A stretch of DNA of 64,000 nt from Heterobilharzia americana (GCA_944470555.2 OX104134.1:76316678-76380677); one strand, 5' to 3'. Positions 13,501 to 25,545 are shown, counted from the stretch's first letter. The notes: generated by a model not told the origin, from the letters alone. Program-made: numbers and translations.

Positions 13501-14497
13501 TCAGCTAAGTGGCTGAAAGATGACATGAAACTTGAACGTCCTGAGAACGATCCCTGACAGGGTTCCGAGTGTGTAGAGCTGAGGAGTAGCTCAGGTCCTC
13601 ATCGGTTCTCAAGCTGATATCAGTTCATTCAGAATAGCTTTCATTCACCGATTTATCCATTAGGTAACAGGTAACAGGTGTAATCGAGGTTAAAGGAAGT
13701 GAAAAGGGTTTATCTAATGTAATAAGAACAAGTTAGTGAATGTTATTCACCTATCTCTTCGGTAAAATGCGACTGTAAGTACAAAAGAACATTTGATAAT
13801 AAATCAATAGATAACTCAAAATCCATACAACACTTCATTTTGATTGCTATGTAGCTTTCTATTGTAGACTGTAAACACACTTATTGACAACTCATTCCTC
13901 GTGATGTAAACTATGTTCTTTTTGTATTCCTTTTTAATGAGTTTGCGAAATGAAGTGATAAAAGAAACAGTGCATTGTACAATAGGTTTTACAGTATATC
14001 GAAAACAACTCCTATCAATCAGTTTGGCAATGTCAAACACTTAGGAATAAAGTATAGTGGCAACTTTAGAATAGGAAGGTGGGTTATTGGGAAGACAAAA
14101 TAGTACAACCAGTACAAAAGGACAACTTTCTATTCTAATGCAATAATGTCACTTCAGCCCGAGCGTTTACAGAAGCGAAAAACTGTCTACATCACTTGAC
14201 GTGAAAGAGAAAAGAGTCAATTGAGTACTAAATAAAAACCATAGTTCACTCAATGAAGCAAATGTAAGAAATATGTTGAATAACTATCTTTCTTTCTTGC
14301 TTTCCTATAAGGTAAAAAATAAGTCCTTTATTGAAATACACAAAGTTAGTTTTTTTGTGGACCATATCAAGGATATTATCTTGAATTCAGTCAAAAAAAG
14401 AAAACGTTGAATTCTGAAAATGAATTGAATTCTTTATATCCACACATTCATCAACATCATCAAAAGTGTTTTGGAACATCGATAATCGTGACCAATT
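10586..14497 (+). repeat. Left arm of a giant inverted repeat (3.9 kb)
   Basis: Every position p checked in this arm pairs with position 30927 - p on the opposite strand of the right arm. Equal ORFs at 10672-10863/20064-20255, 11885-12085/18842-19042 and 13816-14040/16887-17111 all give this sum. The outer limit is an AAAATTAGGGG block at 10586 (mirror 20341) and the inner limit is AATTGGTCACG at 14497 (mirror 16430). The only difference I saw directly is one extra base near 13677 compared with about 17250; the constant sum further out implies one compensating indel. No terminal motif typical of a DNA transposon was noticed at the ends. Confidence 0.95.
11462..11762 (+). other. Possible two-exon coding unit, left-arm copy (speculative)
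   Basis: A candidate exon at 11462-11585 is preceded by a pyrimidine-rich stretch ending in TATAG and followed by CAG|GTTTGT. A 66-bp candidate intron ends TTTCACCAG at 11651. The second piece, 11652-11762, runs in frame to a TGA. The joined product is cysteine-containing, hydrophilic and of balanced composition, unlike the F/L/N-rich chance ORFs nearby (first part with YRCECLNYHNSG, second with KYMCNPEECIIYISF). Because 66 is divisible by three, the frame also stays open through the intron. I do not recognise a family. An upstream Cys-rich open stretch at 11048-11230 might belong to it. An identical copy lies in the right arm. Confidence 0.3.
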
Positions 14498-14828
14498 TAT
14501 CCAATCTCCCAGTCTATTGAAGACAAGACATGGAGGGTGAATGTTTGTAATTATAAGAAGCCGACACACCGTATAGCACAGAAATTCACGATTATATATA
14601 TTGGATAACTATAGTGTGCCTAATGAATAAATACTTACACAAAAGCTATTCATAATGATGTCTGTCCAACTACCATTAGATGATTTCACATTACCAAAAT
14701 TTTACATTTTATTCCACATGTCCATTTACCAATTATCATTCAAATGTGCAACAAAACACTTCGAGTAAATTTATCTCAATTCGGTAACGTTTTCATTTTT
14801 TATTTGAAGGAACATTCTGCTTGAAAGA

Positions 14829-15331
14829 AGATGGTGAAGCAGAAGATGAGCGAGTGCAGTGCAGTGGGGAATGAACAAGGAAATGAGGAACTGAATACAA
14901 CCAACAAATCACTTCACTGGACAAGGAAGTGAAGAAGAGTGTGCACAATGACAAAAGACACTTCTAGGACACACTGACAAGTGAAGCAGATCAAGCTGCA
15001 GTTAGGAGATACAGAGAGAGAGAGGTCTGACAACATTATGTCGGACAACGAGTTTACTATCTGGGCAAAGGTCAACATAGATGAAAACAACAACAGATAG
15101 TTGTCACAGAGGAGAATGAAGGGAAGCGATGAGCTGACCGCTTCAAAACTGTCTTGAAAGTTGAGTTGAGTGACGTGGATGACGTTGATGACATGGTGTG
15201 AATAGGAAATGATAGCTTGTAGGGAGTAGTTGGGCCAGGTTAAGAGGACTGGAGACAAGAGAGTGGAATGGTGACGTGCTACTGCAGCCTTATAATCTAC
15301 AAGGAACCCCAAGGACAAATGCTAATAAATA
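14829..15331 (+). mobile_element. RTE-type retrotransposon fragment C, internally deleted
   Basis: The first part (14829-15160) corresponds to the linker between endonuclease and RT, from a GATGGTGAAGCAGAAGA block to the start of RT (GCTGACC-CTTCAAAA). It then jumps within a few tens of bases to the 3' end (GGCCAGGTTAAGAGGACTGGAGA onward, ACAAGGAACCCCAAGGACAAATG). All RT catalytic sequence is missing. Near 15026 a GA-repeat is shared with copies H and J. It is non-coding. Confidence 0.8.
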
Positions 15332-15621
15332 TCGAGCTGTCGTGTACTGGGCACAACCTTTACGCTTGTTTACGTAACAAGAAACCACTGAGTATTACAA
15401 ACTTTGTAACATCCCTCTCAAATATCAATCATGTTTACACATACACTGAATGCTCAGCACCAACAACAGCGTTCATTGTTCATCATCAAACGTTTTGGCT
15501 CTGACAAATGTGAATGTGTATTTATAGTTATGAAAATGCAAACCAAAAGTTATTTCGAATATTTACCAGCAGACACTCTGGCCAAAAGATCTACTCAAGC
15601 AATACTTTTATGCAGGAATTA

Positions 15622-16187
15622 TACGTGAATGGTTTTGTTTACGAAAGAGAGGGAAACAATCCTTTTTGATTGTGATGAATTCACTACAATTAGTGGAGAT
15701 TTTTCTTAACAAAAGACCAGCTTCTGAGAGCAAATTATTGAGAAAATGTGAATGATAGCTTACTTTAAAATTACTGAGTGAATAGACCATTAACAAACAA
15801 TAGATTTAACTAAATAAAAACAATTTGAAACAATGAAAATGAAACATGTTCAGATACTTGATACATTTTGTAGTGAATTTAAGTAGTAGACCAATTGTAC
15901 TGAGACACAACTGGCTACATAATTTTTTCAAGAAGTTGGGATACACTTCATATCATGGTGACTGTATGCACCGAACTATCACTACGTCGAGTAAAAAGGT
16001 GAACACGAACCACGAAGACGTTTTTGCACTTGTGTTTGTAGAACTCCACTAATGACACAGCTTTTATTTCATGAAACATTAGTCTACATTGGTAGTAAGC
16101 TGAATATGTATGTATGATTGAAGTCCTTTAGTAAAGTTTAAAAGTTTCGAGTTGTCTGATTCAAAGACATACCGATATAATATTCTT
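15622..16187 (+). repeat. 566-bp direct repeat, copy 1 (in the palindrome spacer)
   Basis: Matches 21843-22408 in the same orientation at a constant offset of 6221, with very few differences (for example ACATACC versus ACTTACC near its end). It starts at TACGTGAATGG and ends at TATAATATTCTT. It contains short ORFs on both strands (15608-15796 minus, 15846-16052 plus) that recur in copy 2. No family was recognised. Confidence 0.9.
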
Positions 16188-16429
16188 TCACTTACATGTC
16201 TGGTGATTGGTCTTTATATCACAAGTTCACCTCTTTTGGCTCACCTTCTCAACCTAACGTATATTAATAGTTCCCTGTAGTTTCTGTTCTACGTGGTGAA
16301 GTTGTATGCAGCAGAACCGAACAGAATAAACGATAAAGTCTCAATATGAAGTATAGCACATGTGTTAGACTTTAAGAAAATGCTCTTTCCAAAGTGGAAT
16401 CAACGGTAGGAATCCTGGGAAACTTGATT

Positions 16430-19400
16430 AATTGGTCACGATTATCGATGTTCCAAAACACTTTTGATGATGTTGATGAATGTGTGGATATAAAGAATTC
16501 AATTCATTTTCAGAATTCAACGTTTTCTTTTTTTGACTGAATTCAAGATAATATCCTTGATATGGTCCACAAAAAAACTAACTTTGTGTATTTCAATAAA
16601 GGACTTATTTTTTACCTTATAGGAAAGCAAGAAAGAAAGATAGTTATTCAACATATTTCTTACATTTGCTTCATTGAGTGAACTATGGTTTTTATTTAGT
16701 ACTCAATTGACTCTTTTCTCTTTCACGTCAAGTGATGTAGACAGTTTTTCGCTTCTGTAAACGCTCGGGCTGAAGTGACATTATTGCATTAGAATAGAAA
16801 GTTGTCCTTTTGTACTGGTTGTACTATTTTGTCTTCCCAATAACCCACCTTCCTATTCTAAAGTTGCCACTATACTTTATTCCTAAGTGTTTGACATTGC
16901 CAAACTGATTGATAGGAGTTGTTTTCGATATACTGTAAAACCTATTGTACAATGCACTGTTTCTTTTATCACTTCATTTCGCAAACTCATTAAAAAGGAA
17001 TACAAAAAGAACATAGTTTACATCACGAGGAATGAGTTGTCAATAAGTGTGTTTACAGTCTACAATAGAAAGCTACATAGCAATCAAAATGAAGTGTTGT
17101 ATGGATTTTGAGTTATCTATTGATTTATTATCAAATGTTCTTTTGTACTTACAGTCGCATTTTACCGAAGAGATAGGTGAATAACATTCACTAACTTGTT
17201 CTTATTACATTAGATAAACCCTTTTCACTTCCTTTAACCTCGATTACACTGTTACCTGTTACCTAATGGATAAATCGGTGAATGAAAGCTATTCTGAATG
17301 AACTGATATCAGCTTGAGAACCGATGAGGACCTGAGCTACTCCTCAGCTCTACACACTCGGAACCCTGTCAGGGATCGTTCTCAGGACGTTCAAGTTTCA
17401 TGTCATCTTTCAGCCACTTAGCTGAAATTCAGCTGTCCATATTTTTCAGCGTCTGGTTACCCAAGTGATGTCAGTTATTGATGGGCATCACCTTGAAGTC
17501 AATTATTCTCCACACAAAGATTTAAGTGGTGATATTAAACTGGTTAAAATCCTAGACATTTTTTACCCTAATAGTAAACTTTGAGATTCACTTAAGTTCT
17601 CTGCAGACAATACAGCAATAGAAAAATTAACTGGATTGATATTCAAAAATTAATCTCAGGATTATAAACTGAATGTCTAGATTTTTGGCAAATAGGATAG
17701 CTTTTCCTATACAGAAGGAAAGCAAACTCTAAGGATTGTTTGATGAAATTTCACGTGGATCCGAATGGTTTAGGACGTAAATGCTAAAATACAATGTACC
17801 TGTTGAAATATGCGTATATATTTTAGATGCGATCTAGATATAATTTTTTATGACAAGACTTGAACATGATACTCTTGCGTAATTTACAGGATGGTTTAAA
17901 AATATTTCTTACAACTAATCAATTGAAGAATGAAGAATTTATTCATTTTCTCATAAATCTCTGTCTTGAAAAACAACATTAATTGGGATCTATTGTCATT
18001 TTTGTGAGGATTAGTAAAGACCTTTTATGTGTAAGATATATTTTATAATTGCATTTGTCCATTTGTGATTGTTAAAAATTATTATACACCTACTTAAAAT
18101 AATTAGTTTATTTATAACTGAAAAATAAACTTCAAAACTACTGACTCAGTGAAATGACCGAATTTTGACTGAAGCTGATTTCAGTTTCTAAATTTAAACT
18201 AGAATAGACTTTTCCTCAGTGAATATGTATCATCTGAACTCGTATTACTCTTGTGACTGCTGCGTAGAATATCTTATTGTGCAGATGAAAAGAACTGAAG
18301 CCTAATGGATTCATGTGCACTGTTAGTTGGATGGAGGCAATCGGTAGGAAGACTTGGACCTAGGTTTCGTGGTTGTTGGCACTAATCAGCAAGGTGTATC
18401 TGAAATCTCACTTAGGACTGCAATAAGAGACACTGTTTTTGCCTTGAATAGGTTGCGGTCTGGTCCAACATGCATATGCTTATCGAGTGTTTTTCCACTG
18501 GAATGAAATTACTTTCGGGAAGAAAGTAAAATCCTTTCGTTCACTGACCTCCTTAACACCACAAGGCTTGCGTTTCTCGCCATCCAAGTTCAGATTGTTG
18601 CTCCCAGAATGGTCTTCATTTGTCCTGTCTTATAATAGGGCGCATTAACCACTTTACCTACCTGTGAAGTGGGATCAGCCCTGACGGGTCAGTGGCGAAG
18701 GAAATCTCTGCCCACTTGACTTTCATCAAGTTGTGTCACTTATGGCGTCGCGGCAATATCCGTTTGCCCAACTTCTCATACTAGGATGAAACAACTATTC
18801 ATCACTCCCAGGTTTTTCACCGGTTCCCCAACTGATTTCAGTCAGTGATGAATCCCACTTTGGAGACAATCGAAAGAGTATGTGAATGCGTGATCTCCTT
18901 TTGTTACAGATGCACGAAAGTCGGCAAGTTTAGAGTGGTTTGAGGAGATGCAATTACAGATATGTCTATATGTATAGATCATACACATAGTACTATGTGA
19001 TATTAGCATTTCAGAAATGTGTTCATATACACCATGAAACACAATATTTAGATTTCATCAAGTGTTCATACACAGACTAGATTCAGTTAGATGGGTAGTT
19101 TCACCATTCAGATACCGAAAAGTGACAAGTGGAGCTGACATAAACTCACAAATACAAATATTTATCAACTAGGTGGCTCACTATCCTTACGGAATGATAT
19201 GTAGATAATACATTCTTCAGGATTACACATGTATTTATTCAAATGTCGGTTAAATGTGCGTTGGCGAAAAGTTTGCTGGTGAAAGACAAACAAACTCTTG
19301 TTAGTTGATAGGATTGAAAGCAGTCTGAAAATACTACAAACCTGAAAGTACTGATAGGCAGACTTATGGATCTTAATTTCAATATTATCTTGACTGAAAC

Positions 19401-20341
19401 CGCTGTTGTGATAATTGAGACATTCACAACGGTAAGAACGTATTTCCACATCGAGAAAGTATGTGCTATATTAGATAGGAAAACATTCATGGGAGAGTCA
19501 GTCTGTTTAGTGATACTATTTTCAAGCTGTACAAATATGATATTTACATGGCAACACAAAAGTAATTTCTAATAAAATACATCTGAACAAAACTCAGTTT
19601 TGATGATTAATCAGGAGATTGGAAAAACAATTACATGATGCTTGAAATAGTGATGAGAAGGCTTATGTATGCGGAAGCGGTATTGAGTAACTCAGTTCAA
19701 TGATGCAGTATGGTTAGAGGGGTTGATGAATCTGCTGAGAAATCAGAATATAAAGTATAGAAGAGTGTGGTGTGGCTCGAATTACAACGTGCTATTCGTC
19801 CTCCCTTGAGGATCCCGGATGTTATTTGTTGGACAACACATCTTGAAAGTGAACAATGAGCACTACTAAGACACTGCACTCTACAAATAACAGCCTGTTA
19901 TGTTATGGCCCTTTTCACATTTGCAGCGATTGATGATACTAAGTGCATGAATAACATGGTCGGATTTAGTTTAGGGAGGCAATGTGTAGTTGTAGTAGTC
20001 TTACGTTTATTCCAAAATGGTTTCTAAATATCACTGGATACCCGTCTTCCGTGAGTGTTTGGCTCAGTTTGCCTTTATCCTATCCAACACAATAAGGATC
20101 CATTTAAATGCTTGTTTAGTGAGATCTATCCTATCTGTAAATAAGATACGACAGACCGATACATTAGAGTGCATAGGAATGTGAATGATGCATACTATGA
20201 TTTGTGAAAGTGATAGACGTGTACAAATTGAAGTCATATTTGAGTACATGATCAATCTCTCCTTCTACTACACTTACCGTGATAAGCTTTGTTTCCTTGT
20301 CGAGATTAGGATCAAATATCCCATTCTTCTCCCCTAATTTT
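16430..20341 (-). repeat. Right arm of the giant inverted repeat (3.9 kb)
   Basis: Reverse complement of 10586-14497 with the same length and near-perfect identity along the stretches compared by eye. Together with the left arm and the spacer it makes a 9.76-kb palindrome-like structure. The small number of differences means either a recent duplication, ongoing gene conversion between arms, or an assembly artefact. Confidence 0.95.
19165..19465 (-). other. Possible two-exon coding unit, right-arm copy (speculative)
   Basis: Exact mirror of the candidate at 11462-11762: exon pieces 19342-19465 and 19165-19275, with the 66-bp intron between them at 19276-19341. The same splice signals and open frame are kept. 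It is listed so that both copies are visible. No product is assigned. Confidence 0.3.
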
Positions 20342-21842
20342 CTCATTTTGAATCCCTTGTTTTCGTCATTATTCTAATTTTGCTTCTGTTCTCCACTGTT
20401 ATGTGACAAGTAATTAATTGTTTGTTTAGATTGTTTGAAGTCTAGTGTGCAAATCGACCACTGTGTTCAGATGAACTTCGTCTTCTTTTTCACCGTGCAC
20501 ACTTATAGTATTGAGTACACTGCTTGGAATATAAATTCCTCAATACGTCATATTATTACTGTATGCACTCTTCCCAATTCATTGTTTTTCAAGATTTCAT
20601 ACTCTCGTTCAGTTTTTTGTCACTGTAGCTTTTAGAGTATGTGCTGGAAGATTTTTCAAAGACAAAGCTACTGGAACTATTTTTATGACATTTCAAATGT
20701 AGGTAGTATTCTTAATAATGTCGTCGTCAATTTATCGAGCTCGGTAAAAGCAGCAGATGGAAAACGATGACAGAGTTTCTACCCTTTTGTGGGTTCACAT
20801 CTTATCAGATGTCTTTTTAGTTTTACATGTAACAAACAGAGTGTTGTCTTGTACAAAATGAAATCACCATCAACGGTGTGCTCTTGGCTTACATTTTTGT
20901 CAGCCAATACAGAATATATTTGATACCTAAGTGTGTTTTTAAAATTTCAATACATCTCTTTGAAGGAGGTTATCTTTTCGACGGATACAACTGACATCAA
21001 ACTTGGTACACTATCATGGTGTTCTGTCCTAATCGTTATTCTTCCTTTATCCATTTTCATAAAGTGCATTGTGTTTCCTTCACGATAGCTGTAGCCTAGT
21101 TAACTAATACGGTCCCCTTAGGATCCTTCATATTGTCCCTATTCTCACACTTGAAAAGTCACCATTTCCAAGTGAAACCGTATTTATTTTACTGCTCGAC
21201 TAACACTAGGTATCGGTTGTGTTGTGTTCACCGAGCTGGGTTGTTTAGTCGTCAGAGAACACAACACAACTAAGATCACCCACTTCAGCTACAAATATTC
21301 CTTGCCATTTCAATACTACTTTGATTTGATCGGCGAATTAGGACCATTTTTCGTACATATTACCTTAGTCGAAATTAAGTACACAAAGAGAAACTCTTAT
21401 GCTGCAGTGCATTTGGACATCGCAAAGTAGTTGTGTGTTCTTCCACATTTTCACTCAGGACAAGAATTATTCAAGATGTCTCAGTGAACATCTCCTAGAC
21501 ATTTTTTGCTTATTAGACATTATATGCAGGTGTTATTACTAGTGGACAGACAACTGTAGTGCGGCATAGTTATGTATAAAATTCATCTCCGACTTAGTTA
21601 TCTTGCAAGCATGTAAATGATTGTTCACTTTTTTCACCTCTTTTCATACGTAAACATGAAGTGAATTTAACTTCTGAAATGGTATCGCTGCAAAACGGCA
21701 TACATAATGATGTTTTCAACACAATGTGAAGCAAGCTCGCCTGAAATGATGGCATGGAATCATCAAACATTTTGAAATTTTTCAGTAACGAAAATTCACG
21801 TGTCAAAGTGATAAGAAATAGTAGTTGAGTAGTCAGGGATTC
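20342..21842. other. Stretch without recognisable gene
   Basis: Only short ORFs (20435-20635, 21224-21430), with no motif, no repeat structure and no RTE similarity noticed. Confidence 0.6.
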
Positions 21843-22408
21843 TACGTGAATGGTTTTGTTTACGAAAGAGAGGGAAACAATCCTTTTTGATTGTGATGAA
21901 TTCACTACAATTAGTGGAGATTTTTCTTAACAAAAGACCAGCTTCTGAGAGCAAATTATTGAGAAAATGTGAATGATAGCTTACTTTAAAATTACTGAGT
22001 GAATAGACCATTAACAAACAATAGATTTAACTAAATAAAAACAATTTGAAACAATGAAAATGAAACATGTTCAGATACTTGATACATTTTGTAGTGAATT
22101 TAAGTAGTAGACCAATTGTACTGAGACACAACTGGCTACATAATTTTTTCAAGAAGTTGGGATACACTTCATATCATGGTGACTGTATGCACCGAACTAT
22201 CACTACGTCGAGTAAAAAGGTGAACACGAACCACGAAGACGTTTTTGCACTTGTGTTTGTAGAACTCCACTAATGACACAGCTTTTATTTCATGAAACAT
22301 TAGTCTACATTGGTAGTAAGCTGAATATGTATGTATGATTGAAGTCCTTTAGTAAAGTTTAAAAGTTTCGAGTTGTCTGATTCAAAGACTTACCGATATA
22401 ATATTCTT
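21843..22408 (+). repeat. 566-bp direct repeat, copy 2
   Basis: Second copy of 15622-16187. Its right end meets RTE fragment D directly at 22408/22409, whereas copy 1 continues into unrelated sequence. The junction therefore marks a rearrangement breakpoint or an assembly join. Confidence 0.9.
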
Positions 22409-23216
22409 ACACTGAGTGTTGTGAACCGACATCTGCTCCCCTTCTTCATCTCATCTTGTGTCCAGTAGGCTGAGTCTCCATCACCACCTTCTTCACATTG
22501 AAATGAAGTCGATCTGATTTTCAGTGTAGTGTGTGTGTGTGCGTTTGTGTGTGTGTCCTGGTGTCCTGGTGTCTTGTGAAATCAAATCCATGTCTCTGTC
22601 TTGTGAATATCCTTGTGTTTGTACACACACACACACACACACACAGTCTGACTTCAATCACCAAATTGTTGAATGTGTAGGAGTCTGCAAACAGTTCTCC
22701 ATTCTCATTCCTCATCTCACCGAGTGCTTCTCGACCCATGATCAGTTAGTTCTCTTCCCTGTTGTGTTGTCCGCTCCCAGTTTGCCTGGCATTCATGTCA
22801 CCCCACACATCAGAATTTCGATGTCGCCGTCGCCAACTGGGGTGGGGTCTCCTCACATACTGGTTGCACTTGTCTATAGAATTCATCCTCCTTCTCTCCG
22901 TCTGCATTATTTGTGGGTGCATAGCATAGCATAGCATAGCACAGCATAGTATAGTATAGCATTGGCATTGTACGATTGCAACTTTCCTTCCTTTCGACTT
23001 GAATCCATCTTGCTGTGATGATCGTGATGATGGAGGAGGAGATTTGTTCTCAGTGTATGAGAGAGAGCCTTTGATGCTGTTGAGGAAGTGATGATGGTGA
23101 CTCCGTCAGTGTGGTGGTGATTGTCATCTGGGTGATAATATTGGAGTAGATTATTGACTATCGAGTTGACAGTTTGTAGAGTTCACTTCCACTCTATCTT
23201 TTGGTACAGATTCATA
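22409..23216 (-). mobile_element. RTE-type retrotransposon fragment D (endonuclease/linker region)
   Basis: Closely matches 7641-8442 of copy B in the same orientation, the offset moving from 14768 to 14774 because of small length changes in the GT/CA tracts. It includes the same GT and CA arrays, the ATAGC-repeat tract (about 22919-22960) and the same degenerate endonuclease text. The match ends near CAGATTC at 23212, inside the endonuclease, so both element ends are missing. It looks like a copied internal piece of a B-type element and not an independent 5'-truncated insertion. Confidence 0.85.
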
Positions 23217-23624
23217 TCTTTTTTATCCTGTGAAGTGCGTCTTTGAGTATGTTCGCTTCTTTTTCTCTTCTTTGATCTACAGTGTGTTTAAAACTTGTTG
23301 ATATTTCCTTTTATTTCGCTGCTTCCTTTTATTTATTATTGCTTTTACCTTCTGCAGGGTATTTGGCTGTTTATTCTTTTCATCTCAGAAGCCTTCATTC
23401 TGACTTGAAGTTTAGTCACTTAAGCTTAATTAATCGATCCTCGGCTTGTAGTTCCAGCATCTCTATCGTTTACTGGTATGCTCGGTATGTGGAATTTTCG
23501 GAATTACTGATTGGTCCTTGGTTCTTCATTATGAACTGTGAATTCCTTTTTTGTGCAAATGTCACTAGTATTTGACTGGAATACAATTTTAGGATTTTCA
23601 TTTTGTACAGTAATGATCGGCATT
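23217..23624. other. Short stretch without recognisable gene
   Basis: Contains a 97-codon open stretch (23282-23575) rich in L, S, F and Y with no motif. Probably non-coding. Confidence 0.5.
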
Positions 23625-23700
23625 GGCTAGAAGTGGAAACCAGGATGCACATTTCGTCCTATTTGGGACTCGTCACCTGGATGTACCTACCTCCCAGTGA
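23625..23700 (-). ncRNA. Hammerhead ribozyme remnant of the schistosome Sm-alpha type
   Basis: On the minus strand a CCAGG half of stem I is followed by GTGACGAG, then the stem-II hairpin GTCC-CAAATA-GGAC, then GAAA, a short stem III (ATG-TG-CAT) ending in the cleavage triplet ATC, and CCTGG, which can pair back to CCAGG. The block GAGTCCCAAATAGGACGAAA agrees exactly with the hammerhead I remember from schistosome Sm-alpha repeats. The core should read CTGATGA but reads GTGACGA. C3 is changed to G and U7 to C. Loss of C3, which pairs with G8, should abolish cleavage. The predicted site would lie between plus-strand positions 23644 and 23643. It is probably part of a decayed Sm-alpha-like element. 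Confidence 0.75.
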
Positions 23701-25385
23701 GTGCGGTTATTCCTGCCTGGACTGGAAACGTTTTTGCTTTTTTGATTCCTGAGAAGAATTCAAATTGTATACAAACCTTATGGACTGATATTACCCTTTA
23801 TCAACAAAATGATTCAACATATCATTTTCCACAAAAGATGTAGCCAGTTAATTATTTCAAATTTCGAGAGAGCAGGAACTGACTTTTACATATGAAAGAA
23901 GTTGATGAATATGGAGGCCTCAGTGAATGACAGAGTTTGAGCTTGTTTTTTTATGTCAGGTTGACATACTTTATGTGTTATTTGTGAATACATAACATTT
24001 GCTGACGATTTGCTTGGGGTCCTTGTTCTCGAGTTTTATGCTTCTTGATGTTTTTCAGCATTTTGCACCTGTGATACAGGGGAAACTCATATATTCATCA
24101 GAGGTACTGAACACTTGCTACTCAGCTCTTAAGTCCACCACGACTGTTCTCTTGCACAAATAAGACATACCTATTTATTTCAAACCTAGTAGTGACTATA
24201 ACTCTTGTTTGATAGGTTCTAGGGACTTTAACATCGGTTTTGCTTAACTGAACACTTTAGAAAGTAAATTTTTCTTTAAGAATAACGATATCCTCATATT
24301 ATTTTTAAGATATTTCTGTGGTTTAGTTTAGAGAACCATATTTACAAATAAAATGATTTCAGCTCGATTGTTATACAGACTAATTGGATTTACTCAATTT
24401 ACCAGATAATAAAATTGAGATAGTACACAATTCAGCATAATAACAGTTGAAAATTTCATATTTGTGAGATTTATTGTAGTATTAGACTGGACGACAACAA
24501 ATATATGTGAAAATTTGTTTTCATATTACGTATGCAGTAAATGACTTTAGCGATGAACAGTTTTCAATAGAGGTGTATAAATAACCTAAGGCAAAGATGC
24601 TGAAAACTTTTTCTTGATTCGAGTTTAGTGTCCTCAATTTAGACCAAAATGCTAATAATTCATTGAGTCAAAAAGTGTCTTGCAATCGCTACTATAAAAA
24701 ATGCAGATCATTTTTAATTTAAACTTGCTCTAAATATGTTAATATACGGCAGAAAATTTATTTTTATCTCTACCGTTCAGTTAGCAATTCAGTTACATAA
24801 CCCCCAAACGTCTGAACAGAGTTCACTGTTTTATTTGTACTTAAAGATATGATACGTTTTTGACTACCTGTATGATTCTTCTGAACATAAATATAATCAG
24901 TATTATGATAAGAACTTTGAAAATAAAGAAAAGCCTACATGTAACGTAATCCATAAACGTTTGCATTCCACTTTACGAAACCTCATTCAAGAATTCACCT
25001 GGTGTCAGAGTCAACTCTTGTTGGAATTTCATATATATATTCTGTATAACACTTTATTAAGGCTAAAACGAAGCGCCATCCACTAATCTCCTGTATACGC
25101 TCATATTCAGATGGTGTATTTCTCAAAGCATAGTCATAAATGAGATTCATAGTAATTTTCTAAATCCAAAGGAAGCTCATAAATATCAAGTTCGTAGGTG
25201 TAATCAATGTACTGAAAGCTTCTGAAGATGAAAAGAGTCTCATGTGTCGAATAAATATTGATATTCTTTGTATTATAGTTCCGTGGGAAACGAAAAGATT
25301 CTTTATTTTGATATTTGTTCGAATTCACTTCTTTGGGATAACACAGGTAAAATACATCCAACGCGACATGTATCAATAATTAATA
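23701..25385. other. AT-rich stretch without recognisable gene
   Basis: The first 50 bases may be the remaining upstream part of the Sm-alpha-like repeat. The rest shows short ORFs only (for example 25134-25376 on the minus strand, 80 codons, no motif). Confidence 0.55.
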
Positions 25386-25545
25386 CCGTTGTATAAGATA
25401 TGGCTGTCATGTCTCAGTGGTCTGGTGGATAAAGCTTTGGCGTTTAAAGTGATGGGTATGGATGACGCAAGCAGATTTCATCTAAGTTTGACCAGAATGC
25501 AATGGATCTCATCCCGACCGACGAGTGCCAACAAAACACACAATG
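25386..25545 (+). repeat. Possible tRNA-derived SINE
   Basis: A GC-richer block in AT-rich surroundings begins GTCTCAGTGGTCTGGTGG and AAAGC, which resembles the D-arm/A-box of a tRNA (ctcAGtGG...aGAGC). It is followed by a TTGGCGTTTAAAG stretch that could be a decayed anticodon arm. A clear B box (GGTTCGANTC) is not visible. The remainder (to CCGACGAGTGCCAAC) is non-tRNA. It may be an old SINE, but this is a pattern judgement only. Confidence 0.4.

Larger units (their letters stand above)
14498..16429. other. Asymmetric spacer of the giant inverted repeat
   Basis: These 1932 bp are not mirrored. They contain 14498-14828 (nothing recognised), RTE fragment C, 15332-15621 (nothing recognised), a 566-bp block repeated downstream, and 16188-16429 (nothing recognised). 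Confidence 0.9.

Noticed and set aside
13440..13640. GC-richer segments in the palindrome arms (also 12090-12400) as possible SINEs or tRNAs
   Set aside because: They probably are old repeats, but I could not identify A/B boxes, a hammerhead core or coding motifs, so no class is assigned.
10586..20341. Palindrome arms as terminal inverted repeats of a giant DNA transposon
   Set aside because: No transposase-like ORF in the spacer and no evident target duplication at the outer ends (flanks at 10580 and 20345 differ).
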